Source: Rhodobiaceae bacterium
GTDB taxonomy: Bacteria > Pseudomonadota > Alphaproteobacteria > Parvibaculales > Parvibaculaceae
Assembly (NCBI GenBank): GCA_003330885.1
Contig: CP030277.1
Coordinates: 2,418,001-2,482,000, forward strand
Direction of reading: 5' to 3'
DNA: 64,000 nt
The notes beneath the pieces are model-generated. The model ran no database searches, was not told the DNA's origin, and was given only the letters and a program-made list of their open reading frames with translations. Every line of letters begins with the position of its first letter. Within the stretch, counting starts at the first letter, position 1. A program made the position numbers and the translations under genes. Shown piece after piece: positions 38,101-46,341 of the stretch.

Positions 38101-40039
38101 AAGTCCCGACAATATTGGCATGAAGACCATTGCCCGTGGTGCCTGTCACATTCATCGCGTTAATCGTCACAGCTCCTGCGCCTGTGCTCAACGCATCAAT
38201 GCCGGAATACCCACTGACCGTTCCAGTCGCATTGATGGTCAGGTCACCACCAGTAGCCACCCCAAGGACACCAGTAGACATCGCGCTGGTCACATCTGCC
38301 ACATTGATGGTGGACGCCCCCGTGCCTTGATTGGTCGCATAGACGCCAACGTCCTCAGCCATAACAGCACCGGATGTTGTTATGGAGAGGTCTGTTCCAT
38401 ATGTCCGTCCGAAAACCCCCCTGCCAGTTGCCGTTGAAACGGCGGCCGTATTGATGGTCACGGCGCCACCGCCATCGTGGTTCACAGAGATACCACCGGT
38501 GTCGCCACTGACGGCACCTGTTGTGGTCACACTGATATCGCTCATATTGGCGGCATTGGCGCTGCGCGCGACGATCCCCGTCGCAAGAGTACCTGTAGCC
38601 ACCACTGCATTGATGGTGATCGCGCCCGTTCCGCTATGAAGAGCATAGATCCCGTTTTGAGTGCCCGCCAGAGTCCCGGTTGAGGTGATATTGAGGTCCC
38701 CACCAACAACTGTTGCCTGCTGGCGCGCATTAATCGCACTTCCAGTACTGCTGCTAACGTCAGCGACATTTATCGTCGTGTCGCTGGATCCGTGATGCAC
38801 CGTGTAAACACCATTGGTCACCCCGGCAACGGCGCCAGAGGCGGTGACAGTCAGACCCGTGCCATAACTCCGCGCAAAAATGCCGGTGCCACCCGCACTG
38901 GCATCAACGGCCGCTGTATTAATCGCCACCGCACCCGTGCCGTAATGCGCTGCGAAAAGGCCACCGTTCCCAGTGACGGTTCCCGTCGTGGTCACACTGA
39001 GGTCGCCGGTATTTGCAACATTGGTGCTGCGGGCAACGATCCCGGTCGCAAGCGTGCCCGTAGACGCCACCGCATTAATATTGATCGCACCTGTTCCGCT
39101 ATGCAGAGCATAGATCCCGTTGAGATTGCCCGTCAGCGTCCCCGTTGAGGTGATATTGAGGCCTCCACCAACGACCGCTGCCTGTTGGCGCGCATTAATC
39201 GCACTTTGGGTGCCCCCGGTAACATTCCCGACATTAATATTGGTATCGCTGGACCCGTGATGCACCGTGTAGACACCGTTGGTTGCGCCCGCAACTGTGC
39301 CAGACGCAGTCACGCTCAAGCCTGTGCCATAGCTGCGCGCGAACACACCATTACCGCCCGCACTGGCATCAACGGTCGCTGCATTAATGGTCACAGCGCC
39401 CGTGCCGTAATGCGCAGCAAAGAGACCTGTATTGCCGCCGCTGATTGTTCCCGTCGATGTGATCCGCAAATCACCGGTGTTCGCACCGTTGGTTACCCGT
39501 GTCGCAATACCGCTGGCTGCTGTGCTGGATGCGCCCGCCACATTGATCGTGGTCGTCCCAACACCGGCATTGAGGGCATAAATACCACCGATCCGGCCGA
39601 TCAGGTCCTGCGTGGATTGCACATAGATGGAGGCGGCGGGCAATCCATTGCCAGCTTGAATATCAAGCCCTCGCAGATCACCGCGAACCGGGCCGCCATC
39701 GGTATTGGTGAACGACAAAGCACCGTCGCCAGTAATGATAATCGCACTGCCCATGCCTGCACTGGTATCCACCGATGCACCGGGCGCCATGGTGACAGCA
39801 GCATTGTCGGCGGTAATCGTCTGAGTCACCGTCTCAACACCGGAGCACAAATAAGTACTTCCACCAGTATTGGCACAGGCCGCATAGGCCCGATTGCCGC
39901 CATATCCAAAGATGGCAGGCACAGACAGAGCCGTACTCAACATCAACTTCTTCTGGAAGGTCAGTAAGTGCGCACGCGTCGAGTTACCGCTTGTGGTCTC
40001 CTGCGGGAGACCTCCCAAGCGCCGAGAAAGGCTGACCAT
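35198..40039 (-). CDS. Large autotransporter (type Va secreted, beta-barrel) with repetitive passenger
   Basis: A 1613-residue protein. An extended signal region (residues 1-53, core MLSTALSVPAIFGYGG, cleavage near AYAA) leads to a passenger of about 1280 residues rich in Gly, Thr, Ser, Ala and Val with recurring units such as GTGAVTINA and TSTGTLTG. This predicts a beta-helix. The last 275 residues form the beta-barrel, ending in Phe (GGFVRAVLPF) as required for assembly. Only two Cys pairs are visible outside the signal region. Two 155-residue blocks are tandem copies. It is probably an adhesin or surface protein; no protease triad was recognised. Confidence 0.92.
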   Translation of the reverse strand: MVSLSRRLGGLPQETTSGNSTRAHLLTFQKKLMLSTALSVPAIFGYGGNRAYAACANTGGSTYLCSGVETVTQTITADNAAVTMAPGASVDTSAGMGSAIIITGDGALSFTNTDGGPVRGDLRGLDIQAGNGLPAASIYVQSTQDLIGRIGGIYALNAGVGTTTINVAGASSTAASGIATRVTNGANTGDLRITSTGTISGGNTGLFAAHYGTGAVTINAATVDASAGGNGVFARSYGTGLSVTASGTVAGATNGVYTVHHGSSDTNINVGNVTGGTQSAINARQQAAVVGGGLNITSTGTLTGNLNGIYALHSGTGAININAVASTGTLATGIVARSTNVANTGDLSVTTTGTVTGNGGLFAAHYGTGAVAINTAAVDASAGGTGIFARSYGTGLTVTASGAVAGVTNGVYTVHHGSSDTTINVADVSSSTGSAINARQQATVVGGDLNITSTGTLAGTQNGIYALHSGTGAITINAVVATGTLATGIVARSANAANMSDISVTTTGAVSGDTGGISVNHDGGGAVTINTAAVSTATGRGVFGRTYGTDLSITTSGAVMAEDVGVYATNQGTGASTINVADVTSAMSTGVLGVATGGDLTINATGTVSGYSGIDALSTGAGAVTINAMNVTGTTGNGLHANIVGTLSDASITVSGEVTSAALNGIHVRHVAQGGALNVNAGKVTGAVSGIRVNSLFNLGTDVNITSTGAVQGGSYGITASTLGTGSLVINATSVAGTSRNGIRAISQNAASQDLRITTTGAVSGGWDGILARHSGTGMLALDVADVTSTTGIGVYGSSYGAGFAITASGSVTGATNGVVAVHTGTGALTIDVASATGMTGNGLIIQNYNAASMGDVVISSSGHVSGADFGILATSLGSGSMTINAASVEGKSQSGIAAQTVFATSTGLSVSASGLVSAEKFGINARHGGTGSISVNATDVTSAQESGVYAYGASYVTSGANVTTTGSVTGYVNGIEARLTGAGDLTVNAVNVSANLYAGVRTLQGSSTAGRTRVTTSGDVSGGQWGIFSRNDGTGGAEIAVSGAVTSMDTGIRVYAHGSNQISIVDGGSVTGGGYAIFTSGTTDRNSDDIVTNAGRVSGLVDLGGGLNAFNNSVGGVFETLGTVMIGAGNALTNAGTVSPGGMGTMLTTALTGNFVQTAVGVFAVDVDAGAASADRLNITGTANLAGSVALDFSNLGPTQGIVTILSATGGVTNNGITAAGSPVAVNVTLTYPNANEVAVTYGVDFTPATLTAGLTPNQTLVGEGLNALFTAGGGGAVATGLLGITDPAAYQAALDQLQGEAFLDQVGKLFGSNHLFVQNLLSCPSRLDGAEVQVAGEECIWGRVEGRSVDTERSTTNVGGRETVWGFSGGFEAPIDEDVRAGISFALETSDAETNSGAFSDGTRVTVGAKIEKSFGAWETSLGVFGGLAFYDTTRLIGLAGVGPAQSDHDVGSVSSVARLSYSHEMGGVRLVPMLDLAATYVSFGGISETGAGAANLIVADSDEWIYSVTPAIGALGTLLATEDYKVNVSAKAGVSVFSESGFTSAARFAGAPAGTAGFTTTSSFDDVVGNLSGALEWQATDNASIKIGYDGRLGEVSQSHGGFVRAVLPF
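38571..39500 (-). repeat. Two tandem 465-bp (155-residue) repeats inside the autotransporter passenger
   Basis: Corresponding landmarks are exactly 465 bp apart (for example TGCACCGTG at 38796 and 39261; ACGATCC at 38571 and 39036). Both copies encode GLFAAHYGTGAV, VDASAGG, FARSYGTGL, NGVYTVHHGSSDT, INARQQA and NGIYALHSGTGAI in the same order. Boundaries are approximate. A more divergent third unit continues on either side. Confidence 0.85.
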
Positions 40040-40441
40040 ATTACTCGTATGTCCTTCGCCAGCCCCGCGCGCCGCGCGTCCACCGGAAAGCAGTGGTTCC
40101 CCCCAGGCTGAACTTTATGTCTATCACCCACAAAGCTGTCAGCGAAGAAAATAAGCGGTCGGAGCGACGTTTTCGCAAGAAGAAAGTAAAACCGAGATTA
40201 TTATCAACGCCAGCACCCAAGCACGGCCATGCCGCATGAAACCCAACCATGGAAATTTGGCTTTATGTGCCGAACACCGAGAAGCACGTGAAATGTCTCG
40301 TTGATCTACAAGATACATTTCAAATGAGAAACATGACTGCGTAGCAAAGTGTGTAGGTTTTGGTCCCTTTTACAGGTTGGGCGACTTGTCCATTCAAGGT
40401 CTGAATGCGAAGCCATTTCTGGATCTAGCGCTTTCATCACC
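40040..40441. other. Intergenic region upstream of the autotransporter
   Basis: About 400 bp between the autotransporter start and the SMP-30 stop, both on the minus strand. It must contain the autotransporter promoter. A GAAGGA ribosome-site-like stretch lies 11 nt before its ATG. No convincing gene, terminator or palindrome was seen. Confidence 0.55.
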
Positions 40442-41308
40442 TCAGTAGAGAGAAGGAAGCCCTGCTCCTGGGACATCAACACGTATTGTGTAGAGACGCC
40501 CCGAACGCTTGCCATCAATCACAGTACGGTCGTGACTCACTGGCGCAGTGATCAGCAAGGTCTTTAGATCATCGCCGCCGAGCATACATGCCGATGCCTT
40601 ATAGGAGCCCATATCAACATGATCAGTGATCTCTCCACCTTCGAGAACGCGGTACACGTGTTCGTGCGTCGTCACCCAAATGCCGCCTTCAGCATCCAAG
40701 CAGATGCCATCAGGCGCTGAGTCCGGGATCGTTGCGAAAACTCTTCTATTCGACAACACCCCATCTGCGCCCAGGTCATAGGCAAACAAGCAATGCCAAC
40801 CTGTACTTGCGACAATTAGTGTGCCGCCGTCAGGGGTAACAACGAAGCCGTTTGGAAAAAGCATATCATCATCGGCAACCGACACAGTTCCATCTTGTTC
40901 GACCCGAATAATGGGCCCCGGCACCTGATCAAAAAGATCTGTTGCGCCTTCCGCAAACGTTAGACCGCCTACGTAGCAATCGCCTCTCTCCGTGCGGATC
41001 ATGTCATTTACAGTTGAACAACCGGTGTCACTCAGGTCGGCGAATTCAGTGATTTTGTCTCCGTCCCAGTTTAGCAGTTTCCTTTTGGTGATAGAGGAGA
41101 TCACCATTTTTTCGCTATCTCTATCGAGAAAACAGAACCCCGATACCCAGTCGTCGATATCTACCAGAAGGACTTTGGACCCGTCCGCGCCGATCCGGTA
41201 GATCAGACCCTCATCAATGCTGCAGCAATAGAACGAGCCGCGATGCCAGCGCGGTGTTTCCGGAAATACGAAACCATCGCAAAGTAGATTCAGTTCATGC
41301 TCTTTCAT
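40442..41308 (-). CDS. SMP-30/gluconolactonase/LRE family lactonase
   Basis: A 288-residue six-bladed beta-propeller. Metal ligands of the family are visible: Glu in FVFPETPRWHRGSFY, Asn in TVNDMIRTERGD, Asp in SAPDGICLDAEGG. Members hydrolyse sugar or other lactones with a divalent metal. It is last in a minus-strand operon headed by a TetR gene and following an alpha/beta hydrolase and small membrane proteins. Substrate unknown. Confidence 0.88.
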   Translation of the reverse strand: MKEHELNLLCDGFVFPETPRWHRGSFYCCSIDEGLIYRIGADGSKVLLVDIDDWVSGFCFLDRDSEKMVISSITKRKLLNWDGDKITEFADLSDTGCSTVNDMIRTERGDCYVGGLTFAEGATDLFDQVPGPIIRVEQDGTVSVADDDMLFPNGFVVTPDGGTLIVASTGWHCLFAYDLGADGVLSNRRVFATIPDSAPDGICLDAEGGIWVTTHEHVYRVLEGGEITDHVDMGSYKASACMLGGDDLKTLLITAPVSHDRTVIDGKRSGRLYTIRVDVPGAGLPSLY

Positions 41309-41332
41309 GTGATTTCTTCTTTCATTCTGACT

Positions 41333-41764
41333 TTAAGCTGGTTCGTTTTTTGACTTGCTCAAGAAAAATCCTGCAAGGGTTAGGATCGTAAAAATCACCA
41401 GAGCTCCCAGGGGCGGTTCGCCGGGGGTGTGCTTCATCACTTGGCTTACGGAGTGGATGGCCGGAATGGTTTCGATCAAACCCATGAGCAATATGCCCCA
41501 CCGCACCCACGACCCGCCTCGTTCAAGGGCGAAAAATGTCATCATCGCTATTGCGATGCCGCCGCCCAAAAAGCCGGAGGCAGCGCCGCGTTGGAACGCT
41601 GTAATTATGACCTGGTATTGCTGAGGGAGATCGCTCCATGCAACCTGCATCGCATCAAGATGATAGGGCATCGGAGTACCGAGAAACATATAGATCAGCC
41701 CCGTACCGAAGAGGCCAATTGCAACAATATAAAAGCAGAGCTTTGCAATTTTCAAACGCGTCAT
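41333..41764 (-). CDS. Small four-helix membrane protein of unknown function
   Basis: A 143-residue protein with about four membrane segments (FYIVAIGLFGTGLIYMFLG, GFLGGGIAIAMMTFFAL, WGILLMGLIETIPAI, ALVIFTILTLAGFFLS). No family is recognised. It lies 12 bp after the alpha/beta hydrolase and 24 bp before the SMP-30 gene, so it belongs to the same operon. Confidence 0.75.
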   Translation of the reverse strand: MTRLKIAKLCFYIVAIGLFGTGLIYMFLGTPMPYHLDAMQVAWSDLPQQYQVIITAFQRGAASGFLGGGIAIAMMTFFALERGGSWVRWGILLMGLIETIPAIHSVSQVMKHTPGEPPLGALVIFTILTLAGFFLSKSKNEPA

Positions 41765-41776
41765 ATTCTGTCGCTC

Positions 41777-42667
41777 CTACGGCGTTGTCGCGGGGACGTG
41801 TTTTTTGAGAAAAGCGATTTGATCGGCGACGAACGCTTCGAATGTTTCGCCAAGATAGGGAGAAAAATGGTCTGTTTCGTAAGTCTTTAGGGTGCCATTT
41901 GGCAATTTCTTCACAAACTCTATCGCGGCACTCGCGGGCGTGGTCTGATCATTGATCGCCGCTTGCACCAGTGTCGGCGCCGAAATCTTCGTTGCGTTTC
42001 TGCCCGGCGAATAATTCATCATCTCGAACACCGCTCGCGCTGCGACGGATTGGTCGAACACGAACCCGTCAGGAACAAGTTTCAGATAGCCCGCTGCTTC
42101 AGGTGCATTCATGAAAGAAACGGATCCAGGCCTCCCCGATGCTGGAAGGTAGTGTGGTGTTCTACCAAGTATCCTACCGCCTTCGTCCCAAGTAGCGTGA
42201 AGCAGCAAACTAAGCTTGCCGCTTGCCGTGCCGGTTTTGGCTGCGGCTGACGCATATATATGAGGAACCTGCGCGATCACACCTGATAGGCCGGAAGTCT
42301 CTGCGGCCAGCGCCAGAACATGCCCGCCGGACAAGGAACTACCCCACAATACAATCCTCTCGGGATCAACTTGATCTTGTTCGCGTGCAGATACAATTGC
42401 AGCCCGCCAATCTTCATGCTGCATCTCAATATCGACAACACGCCGAGGGTATCCTTCGCTTGCCCCAAAGCCCCGATAGTCAAAAACTAGAACGTTGTAG
42501 CCCGCGTCGCAGAACCGCGATGCATAGGCATCCAAACGCATCTCCTTTACCGCTCCAAATCCATGAGCCATGACAATGCACGGGCGAAGGCCATCAGCCT
42601 TGGGCTTATAGAACCAACCGCTGCACAAGCAGTCATCGGATAGGAAAGAGATATCTCTTCGAGTCAT
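41777..42667 (-). CDS. Alpha/beta hydrolase
   Basis: A 296-residue hydrolase. HGFG is the oxyanion segment, WGSSLSGGH the nucleophile elbow (G-x-S-x-S variant), an Asp in AAINDQTTP and His in ETDHFSPYLG complete the triad. Similar proteins are grouped as esterases or X-Pro dipeptidyl-peptidase-like hydrolases. The ATG at 42667 has GAGGAAA upstream, so it is preferred to the GTG at 42706. It is in the TetR-headed operon; substrate unknown. Confidence 0.85.
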   Translation of the reverse strand: MTRRDISFLSDDCLCSGWFYKPKADGLRPCIVMAHGFGAVKEMRLDAYASRFCDAGYNVLVFDYRGFGASEGYPRRVVDIEMQHEDWRAAIVSAREQDQVDPERIVLWGSSLSGGHVLALAAETSGLSGVIAQVPHIYASAAAKTGTASGKLSLLLHATWDEGGRILGRTPHYLPASGRPGSVSFMNAPEAAGYLKLVPDGFVFDQSVAARAVFEMMNYSPGRNATKISAPTLVQAAINDQTTPASAAIEFVKKLPNGTLKTYETDHFSPYLGETFEAFVADQIAFLKKHVPATTP

Positions 42668-42710
42668 TTTCTTTTCCTCATCGGCAAGTCTGTTGGGTTC
42701 AGACACAGTT

Positions 42711-43265
42711 TCAGTTTTTCGTCATGGACTTTCGTGACATCAAACCCAGGAGTGTGAAGGCGATTGCGATCGGAGCGCTTGATAGAAACAAAACCCATTT
42801 CACATTGGTGAAAAATCCGCTGATAGGGACCCAAGGGTTAGCGATGAGGCTGGGCTCGATCAGAAACAATACGTGCATGCTGTTTTCAATGAGGTCACAG
42901 ATGCCCGCAACAAATGGAACCAGGATCAAGAAATTGTAGGACGCTGATCTGTTCGAGAAATTCAAGCCACCAGAAATACACGCAGACAGAAAAAGCCCGT
43001 ACCAAATCGGATGAGGGAAATCGAAAAGAAAGTGCCGCCAATAGACATCAATTACGCCGGTATCCAGCCATCCTTGCTTGATCTAGGCAAATACTTCCGG
43101 TGAGAAAGTTGTCTGCAGATTGAGAACCTCTGGGCCAAGTGGGTCAGGGACCGTAAGTATTGTGACTTGCGAAGCCAAATAGATGGCGCCCGTGACGATG
43201 ATCACCTTCCCCCGCCCAAGGAATGATCGCATGCGCACTAGTATGCCAGTGGGGTCATGAGACAT
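42711..43265 (-). pseudogene. Small membrane protein gene interrupted by an in-frame amber codon
   Basis: One frame runs from ATG at 43265 for 60 codons, hits TAG at 43085-43083, and continues in the same frame for 123 codons to a TGA at 42711. Both halves read as one membrane protein: helix KVIIVTGAIYLASQVTIL, then LNLQTTFSPEVFA, the stop, then HFLFDFPHPIWYGLFLSA and two further helices. The continuity of composition and hydrophobicity across the stop argues for a recent nonsense mutation. The neighbouring genes use TAG as a normal stop. The start lies inside a 76-bp tandem duplication. Function unknown. Confidence 0.8.
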
Positions 43266-43371
43266 CGGAGCGTTCCTCGCGGCTTATGGAGGCTAGGAAT
43301 GATCGCATGCGCACTAGTATGCCAGTGGGGTCATGAGACATCGGAGCGTTCCTCGCGGCTTATGGAGGCTA
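43220..43371. repeat. Perfect 76-bp tandem duplication spanning a tetR end and a membrane-protein start
   Basis: 43220-43295 and 43296-43371 are identical. Each copy holds the last codons of the TetR gene and the ribosome site and first codons of the membrane-protein gene. Before duplication the TetR TGA and the next ATG overlapped by 11 bases. The duplication separated the genes while leaving TetR intact. The absence of any differences implies a recent event. Confidence 0.95.
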
Positions 43372-43993
43372 GAAATATTCGACACAGCCGATCTAGTTCC
43401 TGCTTCGACTTTTTGTGATGTGAATTTTTGTCGAAGCCCGGGCCAAGACCGAAGAAAAGGTCTTGATCCAAAATGGAGATAATCGTCAACACCGCCAGCT
43501 CAACCTCGTTGGCCATATGCTCGCCTCGTGCGGGTGGTACATCGATCAGCGTGGCAGCCTGTGCGGAAATCGCCCTTACCAAGCCGAGCGCTCGTTGCGC
43601 GAACCGCGGATCAACGAGAGATTCCATTAAGGCAGCCCGAAGCACGCCTCTGTTCTTCAGATGCCCCTCAACAAGACCCTCAATCATTTGTCGACAAAGC
43701 TGATCAAGCGGCATCTTCACACCACCACGCGCAGCGACCTGGTCACGGGTTGCCTGAATTGATCGCTGAGCGAACCTCTCATGCAGCGCATGGAGCAGAG
43801 CATTCTTGTCCGGGAAGCGTGCGTAAAACGAACCTGATGAGGATTTGGCCTCACGAACGATGTTGCCAACCGTGACATCGGCAAAGGACTTCTCCGCAAG
43901 CAACTGCTCGGTTGCACTTAAGAGAGCTTCCAATGTTGCGCGGCTGCGCTTTTGTAAAGGCGGCGAAACGGCAGCTTCATCCAGGCTCATCAT
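43331..43993 (-). CDS. TetR family transcriptional regulator
   Basis: A 220-residue TetR. HTH region TLEALLSATEQLLAEKSFADV, then GNIVREAKSSSGSFYARFPDK; the C-domain is helical. It heads the minus-strand operon (membrane protein, hydrolase, membrane protein, SMP-30) and is divergent from the CMD and P450 genes across 120 bp, so it likely controls both units. Start is 43993 or 43990. Its last codons lie in a 76-bp duplication. Confidence 0.88.
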   Translation of the reverse strand: MMSLDEAAVSPPLQKRSRATLEALLSATEQLLAEKSFADVTVGNIVREAKSSSGSFYARFPDKNALLHALHERFAQRSIQATRDQVAARGGVKMPLDQLCRQMIEGLVEGHLKNRGVLRAALMESLVDPRFAQRALGLVRAISAQAATLIDVPPARGEHMANEVELAVLTIISILDQDLFFGLGPGFDKNSHHKKSKQELDRLCRIFLASISREERSDVS

Positions 43994-44113
43994 GAGACGG
44001 GTCTCTTTATTAGAATTAGATTGCTGGTTCTATTTAGGTTTGATAGGAGTCCTTGTCAAGCGATAACGATCTGACGCGGCAAGCCGCGAGACACCTATTA
44101 GGAGTGGATAACC

Positions 44114-44677
44114 ATGGCTAGATTGCCGTTACTAACAGCCGAGAACGCTGGGGAAGAGGCACGGGGAGTTTTGGAAATACTTCCTGCAACACTGAACATA
44201 TTCAGGATAATGGCTCACGCTGAAACGACCTTTGCCCCACAGTTGCAACTTGGGTCCGCGATCCTGACACGTCAGAAACTGAGTCACATTGACCGCGAAC
44301 TTCTGATCCTTCTGGTGTCCAAGGTAGAAGGTGGTGAGTATGAGTGGCATCAACATTGTCCGATTGCCCTTGCTGTAGGCATCACTCAATCCCAAATCGA
44401 CGCGTTAGAACGTCTTGAGTTCAGCGCTGATCATTTCTCGCCACCACAACAGGCGCTGCTCGCATTCGGACACCAGGTGATCGAAAATGTCCGCACCGAT
44501 AGCGAAACATTCGGAACGCTGAAGGAGAACTTCTCCGACCAGGAGGTCGTCGAGATGATCCTAACAATCGGCTTTTACATGACGATGGTGCGTTTAACGG
44601 AAACAACAGAGACGGACCTAGACGATGCAGACGGCGTTCATGTTTTCGAATCCGCACGTGCAGAAGCCGATAGTTGA
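44114..44677 (+). CDS. Carboxymuconolactone decarboxylase / AhpD-like family protein
   Basis: A 187-residue helical protein. The family core is ILTRQKLSHIDRELLILLVS and GGEYEWHQHCPIALAVGI, followed by LLAFGHQVIENV. It has one Cys in the motif rather than the CxxC of AhpD, so thiol peroxidase chemistry is unlikely. RBS: AGGAG at 44100. It lies 180 bp upstream of the P450 gene in the same direction, suggesting a shared pathway. Function unknown. Confidence 0.83.
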   Translation: MARLPLLTAENAGEEARGVLEILPATLNIFRIMAHAETTFAPQLQLGSAILTRQKLSHIDRELLILLVSKVEGGEYEWHQHCPIALAVGITQSQIDALERLEFSADHFSPPQQALLAFGHQVIENVRTDSETFGTLKENFSDQEVVEMILTIGFYMTMVRLTETTETDLDDADGVHVFESARAEADS

Positions 44678-44857
44678 TACCTCGACCACTCACGCAGTGC
44701 TGAACGAGGCAATAGGCCAAGCCACACTCAAAGAAATTGAAGCATGCAATTTTCTGCTCTGAGTTCTGAGGGGAACTGAAGCAGGGCGAAGACCGCAAAC
44801 GATCATCGGCGCGGACATGCGTTATCACACCCTTATTGACAAATGGAGCCGACGAAT

Positions 44858-46096
44858 ATGACCAATTTGTCCACAAGAGACACATTGTTACAGCACGCAG
44901 CCTCAGTGCCACTCAATGAGATGGACGTGAGCGATTTTGATTTGCACGAGCACAATGCAACAGCGCCCTACTTTGAGCGTCTGCGCCATCAAGACCCGGT
45001 GCACTATCTAGCTGATAGCCCGTATGGACCTTTTTGGTCCATCACCAAGTACGACGATATCAAAGCCGTTCACGCTGACAATAGGAGGTTTTCATCCGAG
45101 GGTAGCATCCACCTTGAGGATAGGCCTGAGGACTACAAGATAGAGATGTTCCTTGCCATGGACGAACCGAGACATGGCGAGTTACGCAGAGCGGTTTTTC
45201 CAGCGGTCAGCCCCAAGTCACTAGGTGGATTTGAGGACATTATCCGCGCGCGTGCCATCACAATTCTCGACAGCTTGCCGGTCGGAGAGACTTTTAACTG
45301 GGTGGAACGGGTGTCGGTTGAGTTCACCACTCAGATGCTCGCAACGCTGTTCAACTTTCCGTTCGAAGATCGCGCCAAGCTCACACGTTGGTCTGATGCG
45401 GCAATGTCTCAGGAGATGCCTGATGAACAGCGACTCCAGGAATTCACAGAGTGCTACACATGCTTCGCAGAGTTGTGGAAGCAACGCAGCGAAGAAGAAC
45501 CATCTTTTGACATGATCTCCATGCTCGCTCACAGCGATGTGACCAAAGACATGGTCAACAATCCAATGGAGCTTCTCGGAAACATTCTATTGCTGATCGT
45601 TGGAGGCAACGACACCACGCGCAACTCCATTAGCGGCGGCGTGCTAGCCCTGAATGAGTTTCCAAAAGAATATCAGAAGCTGCGTGAAAATCTGGATGTC
45701 ATTCCGAACATGGTCTCGGAAATCATCAGATGGCAAACCCCTTTTGCATATACCCGCAGGACGGCCTTAGAGGACGTTGAGCTCGGGGGAAAACTGATCA
45801 AAAAAGGCGACAAGGTCGCGGCGTGGTACGCCTCGGGAAATCGTGACGAGACAGTATTCCCAGAGCCCGAAAAACTGATCGTCGACCGACCCAACGCTCG
45901 AGATCAAATTTCATTTGGCTTTGGCGTTCATCACTGCATGGGAAGTCGCTTCGCTGAAATGCAACTACGCATCTTGTGGGAAGAAATCATGCAGCGCTTT
46001 GAATTCATTGAGGTGGTTGGTGAGGCTCAACGAGTGCGGTCGAACATCGTACGAGGATACAGTCAGTTGCCCGTACGGTTGCATCCGCCCAAGTAA
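44858..46096 (+). CDS. Cytochrome P450, CYP153-like (alkane hydroxylase family)
   Basis: A 412-residue soluble bacterial P450. The I-helix is GGNDTTRNSISGG, ExxR is in SEIIRWQTP, and the haem loop is FGFGVHHCMG with the Cys ligand. WYASGNRDE and the wording around ExxR are typical of CYP153 terminal alkane hydroxylases. The start at 44858 is preferred over 44843 because GGAG is at 44845-44848. No ferredoxin or reductase gene is nearby, so electrons must come from elsewhere. The gene lies next to the tRNA att site. Confidence 0.87.
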   Translation: MTNLSTRDTLLQHAASVPLNEMDVSDFDLHEHNATAPYFERLRHQDPVHYLADSPYGPFWSITKYDDIKAVHADNRRFSSEGSIHLEDRPEDYKIEMFLAMDEPRHGELRRAVFPAVSPKSLGGFEDIIRARAITILDSLPVGETFNWVERVSVEFTTQMLATLFNFPFEDRAKLTRWSDAAMSQEMPDEQRLQEFTECYTCFAELWKQRSEEEPSFDMISMLAHSDVTKDMVNNPMELLGNILLLIVGGNDTTRNSISGGVLALNEFPKEYQKLRENLDVIPNMVSEIIRWQTPFAYTRRTALEDVELGGKLIKKGDKVAAWYASGNRDETVFPEPEKLIVDRPNARDQISFGFGVHHCMGSRFAEMQLRILWEEIMQRFEFIEVVGEAQRVRSNIVRGYSQLPVRLHPPK

Positions 46097-46303
46097 GACT
46101 TAGAGCCAAAAAAGGTTGCAGGACGCACTCATGCTTCTTCAGATCAATGATTTGTAGGAAGTGTGTAGGTAGTCAGGACAAGAGATTCATGCCTTCTGAT
46201 CCCGATAAGCCTTCTTATTCAACTACATAGACAGGTAGCAACGAACTACAGACACACATCCATCAGGTTTTTCACTCGAACACCGTAGGTCGCGTCAAAA
46301 GCA

Positions 46304-46338
46304 AAAAGCCCCTGATGCGTGAAGCACCAAGGGCTTTT
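46304..46338 (-). terminator. Terminator following the tRNA fragment
   Basis: AAAAGCCC at 46304-46311 pairs with GGGCTTTT at 46331-46338 around a partly paired loop. Read on the minus strand it lies 3 bp after the tRNA CCA end and is followed by T-rich sequence. It is probably the terminator of the original tRNA gene. Confidence 0.75.
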
Positions 46339-46341
46339 CTT

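Noticed and set aside
37448-39967. Long open frames on the plus strand opposite the autotransporter (for example 37448-37921 and 39185-39967)
   Set aside because: They mirror the repetitive GC-rich passenger coding sequence, are Arg/His/Ala-rich, have no ribosome site and no recognisable domain.
42711-43265. Stop-codon read-through or recoding at the TAG in the membrane-protein gene
   Set aside because: No special downstream context was seen and nearby genes use TAG as an ordinary stop, so a nonsense mutation is simpler.
44011-44032. TAGAA / TTCTA inverted repeat between tetR and the CMD gene as an operator
   Set aside because: Only five-base arms with mismatching flanks; too weak to call, although an operator is expected there.
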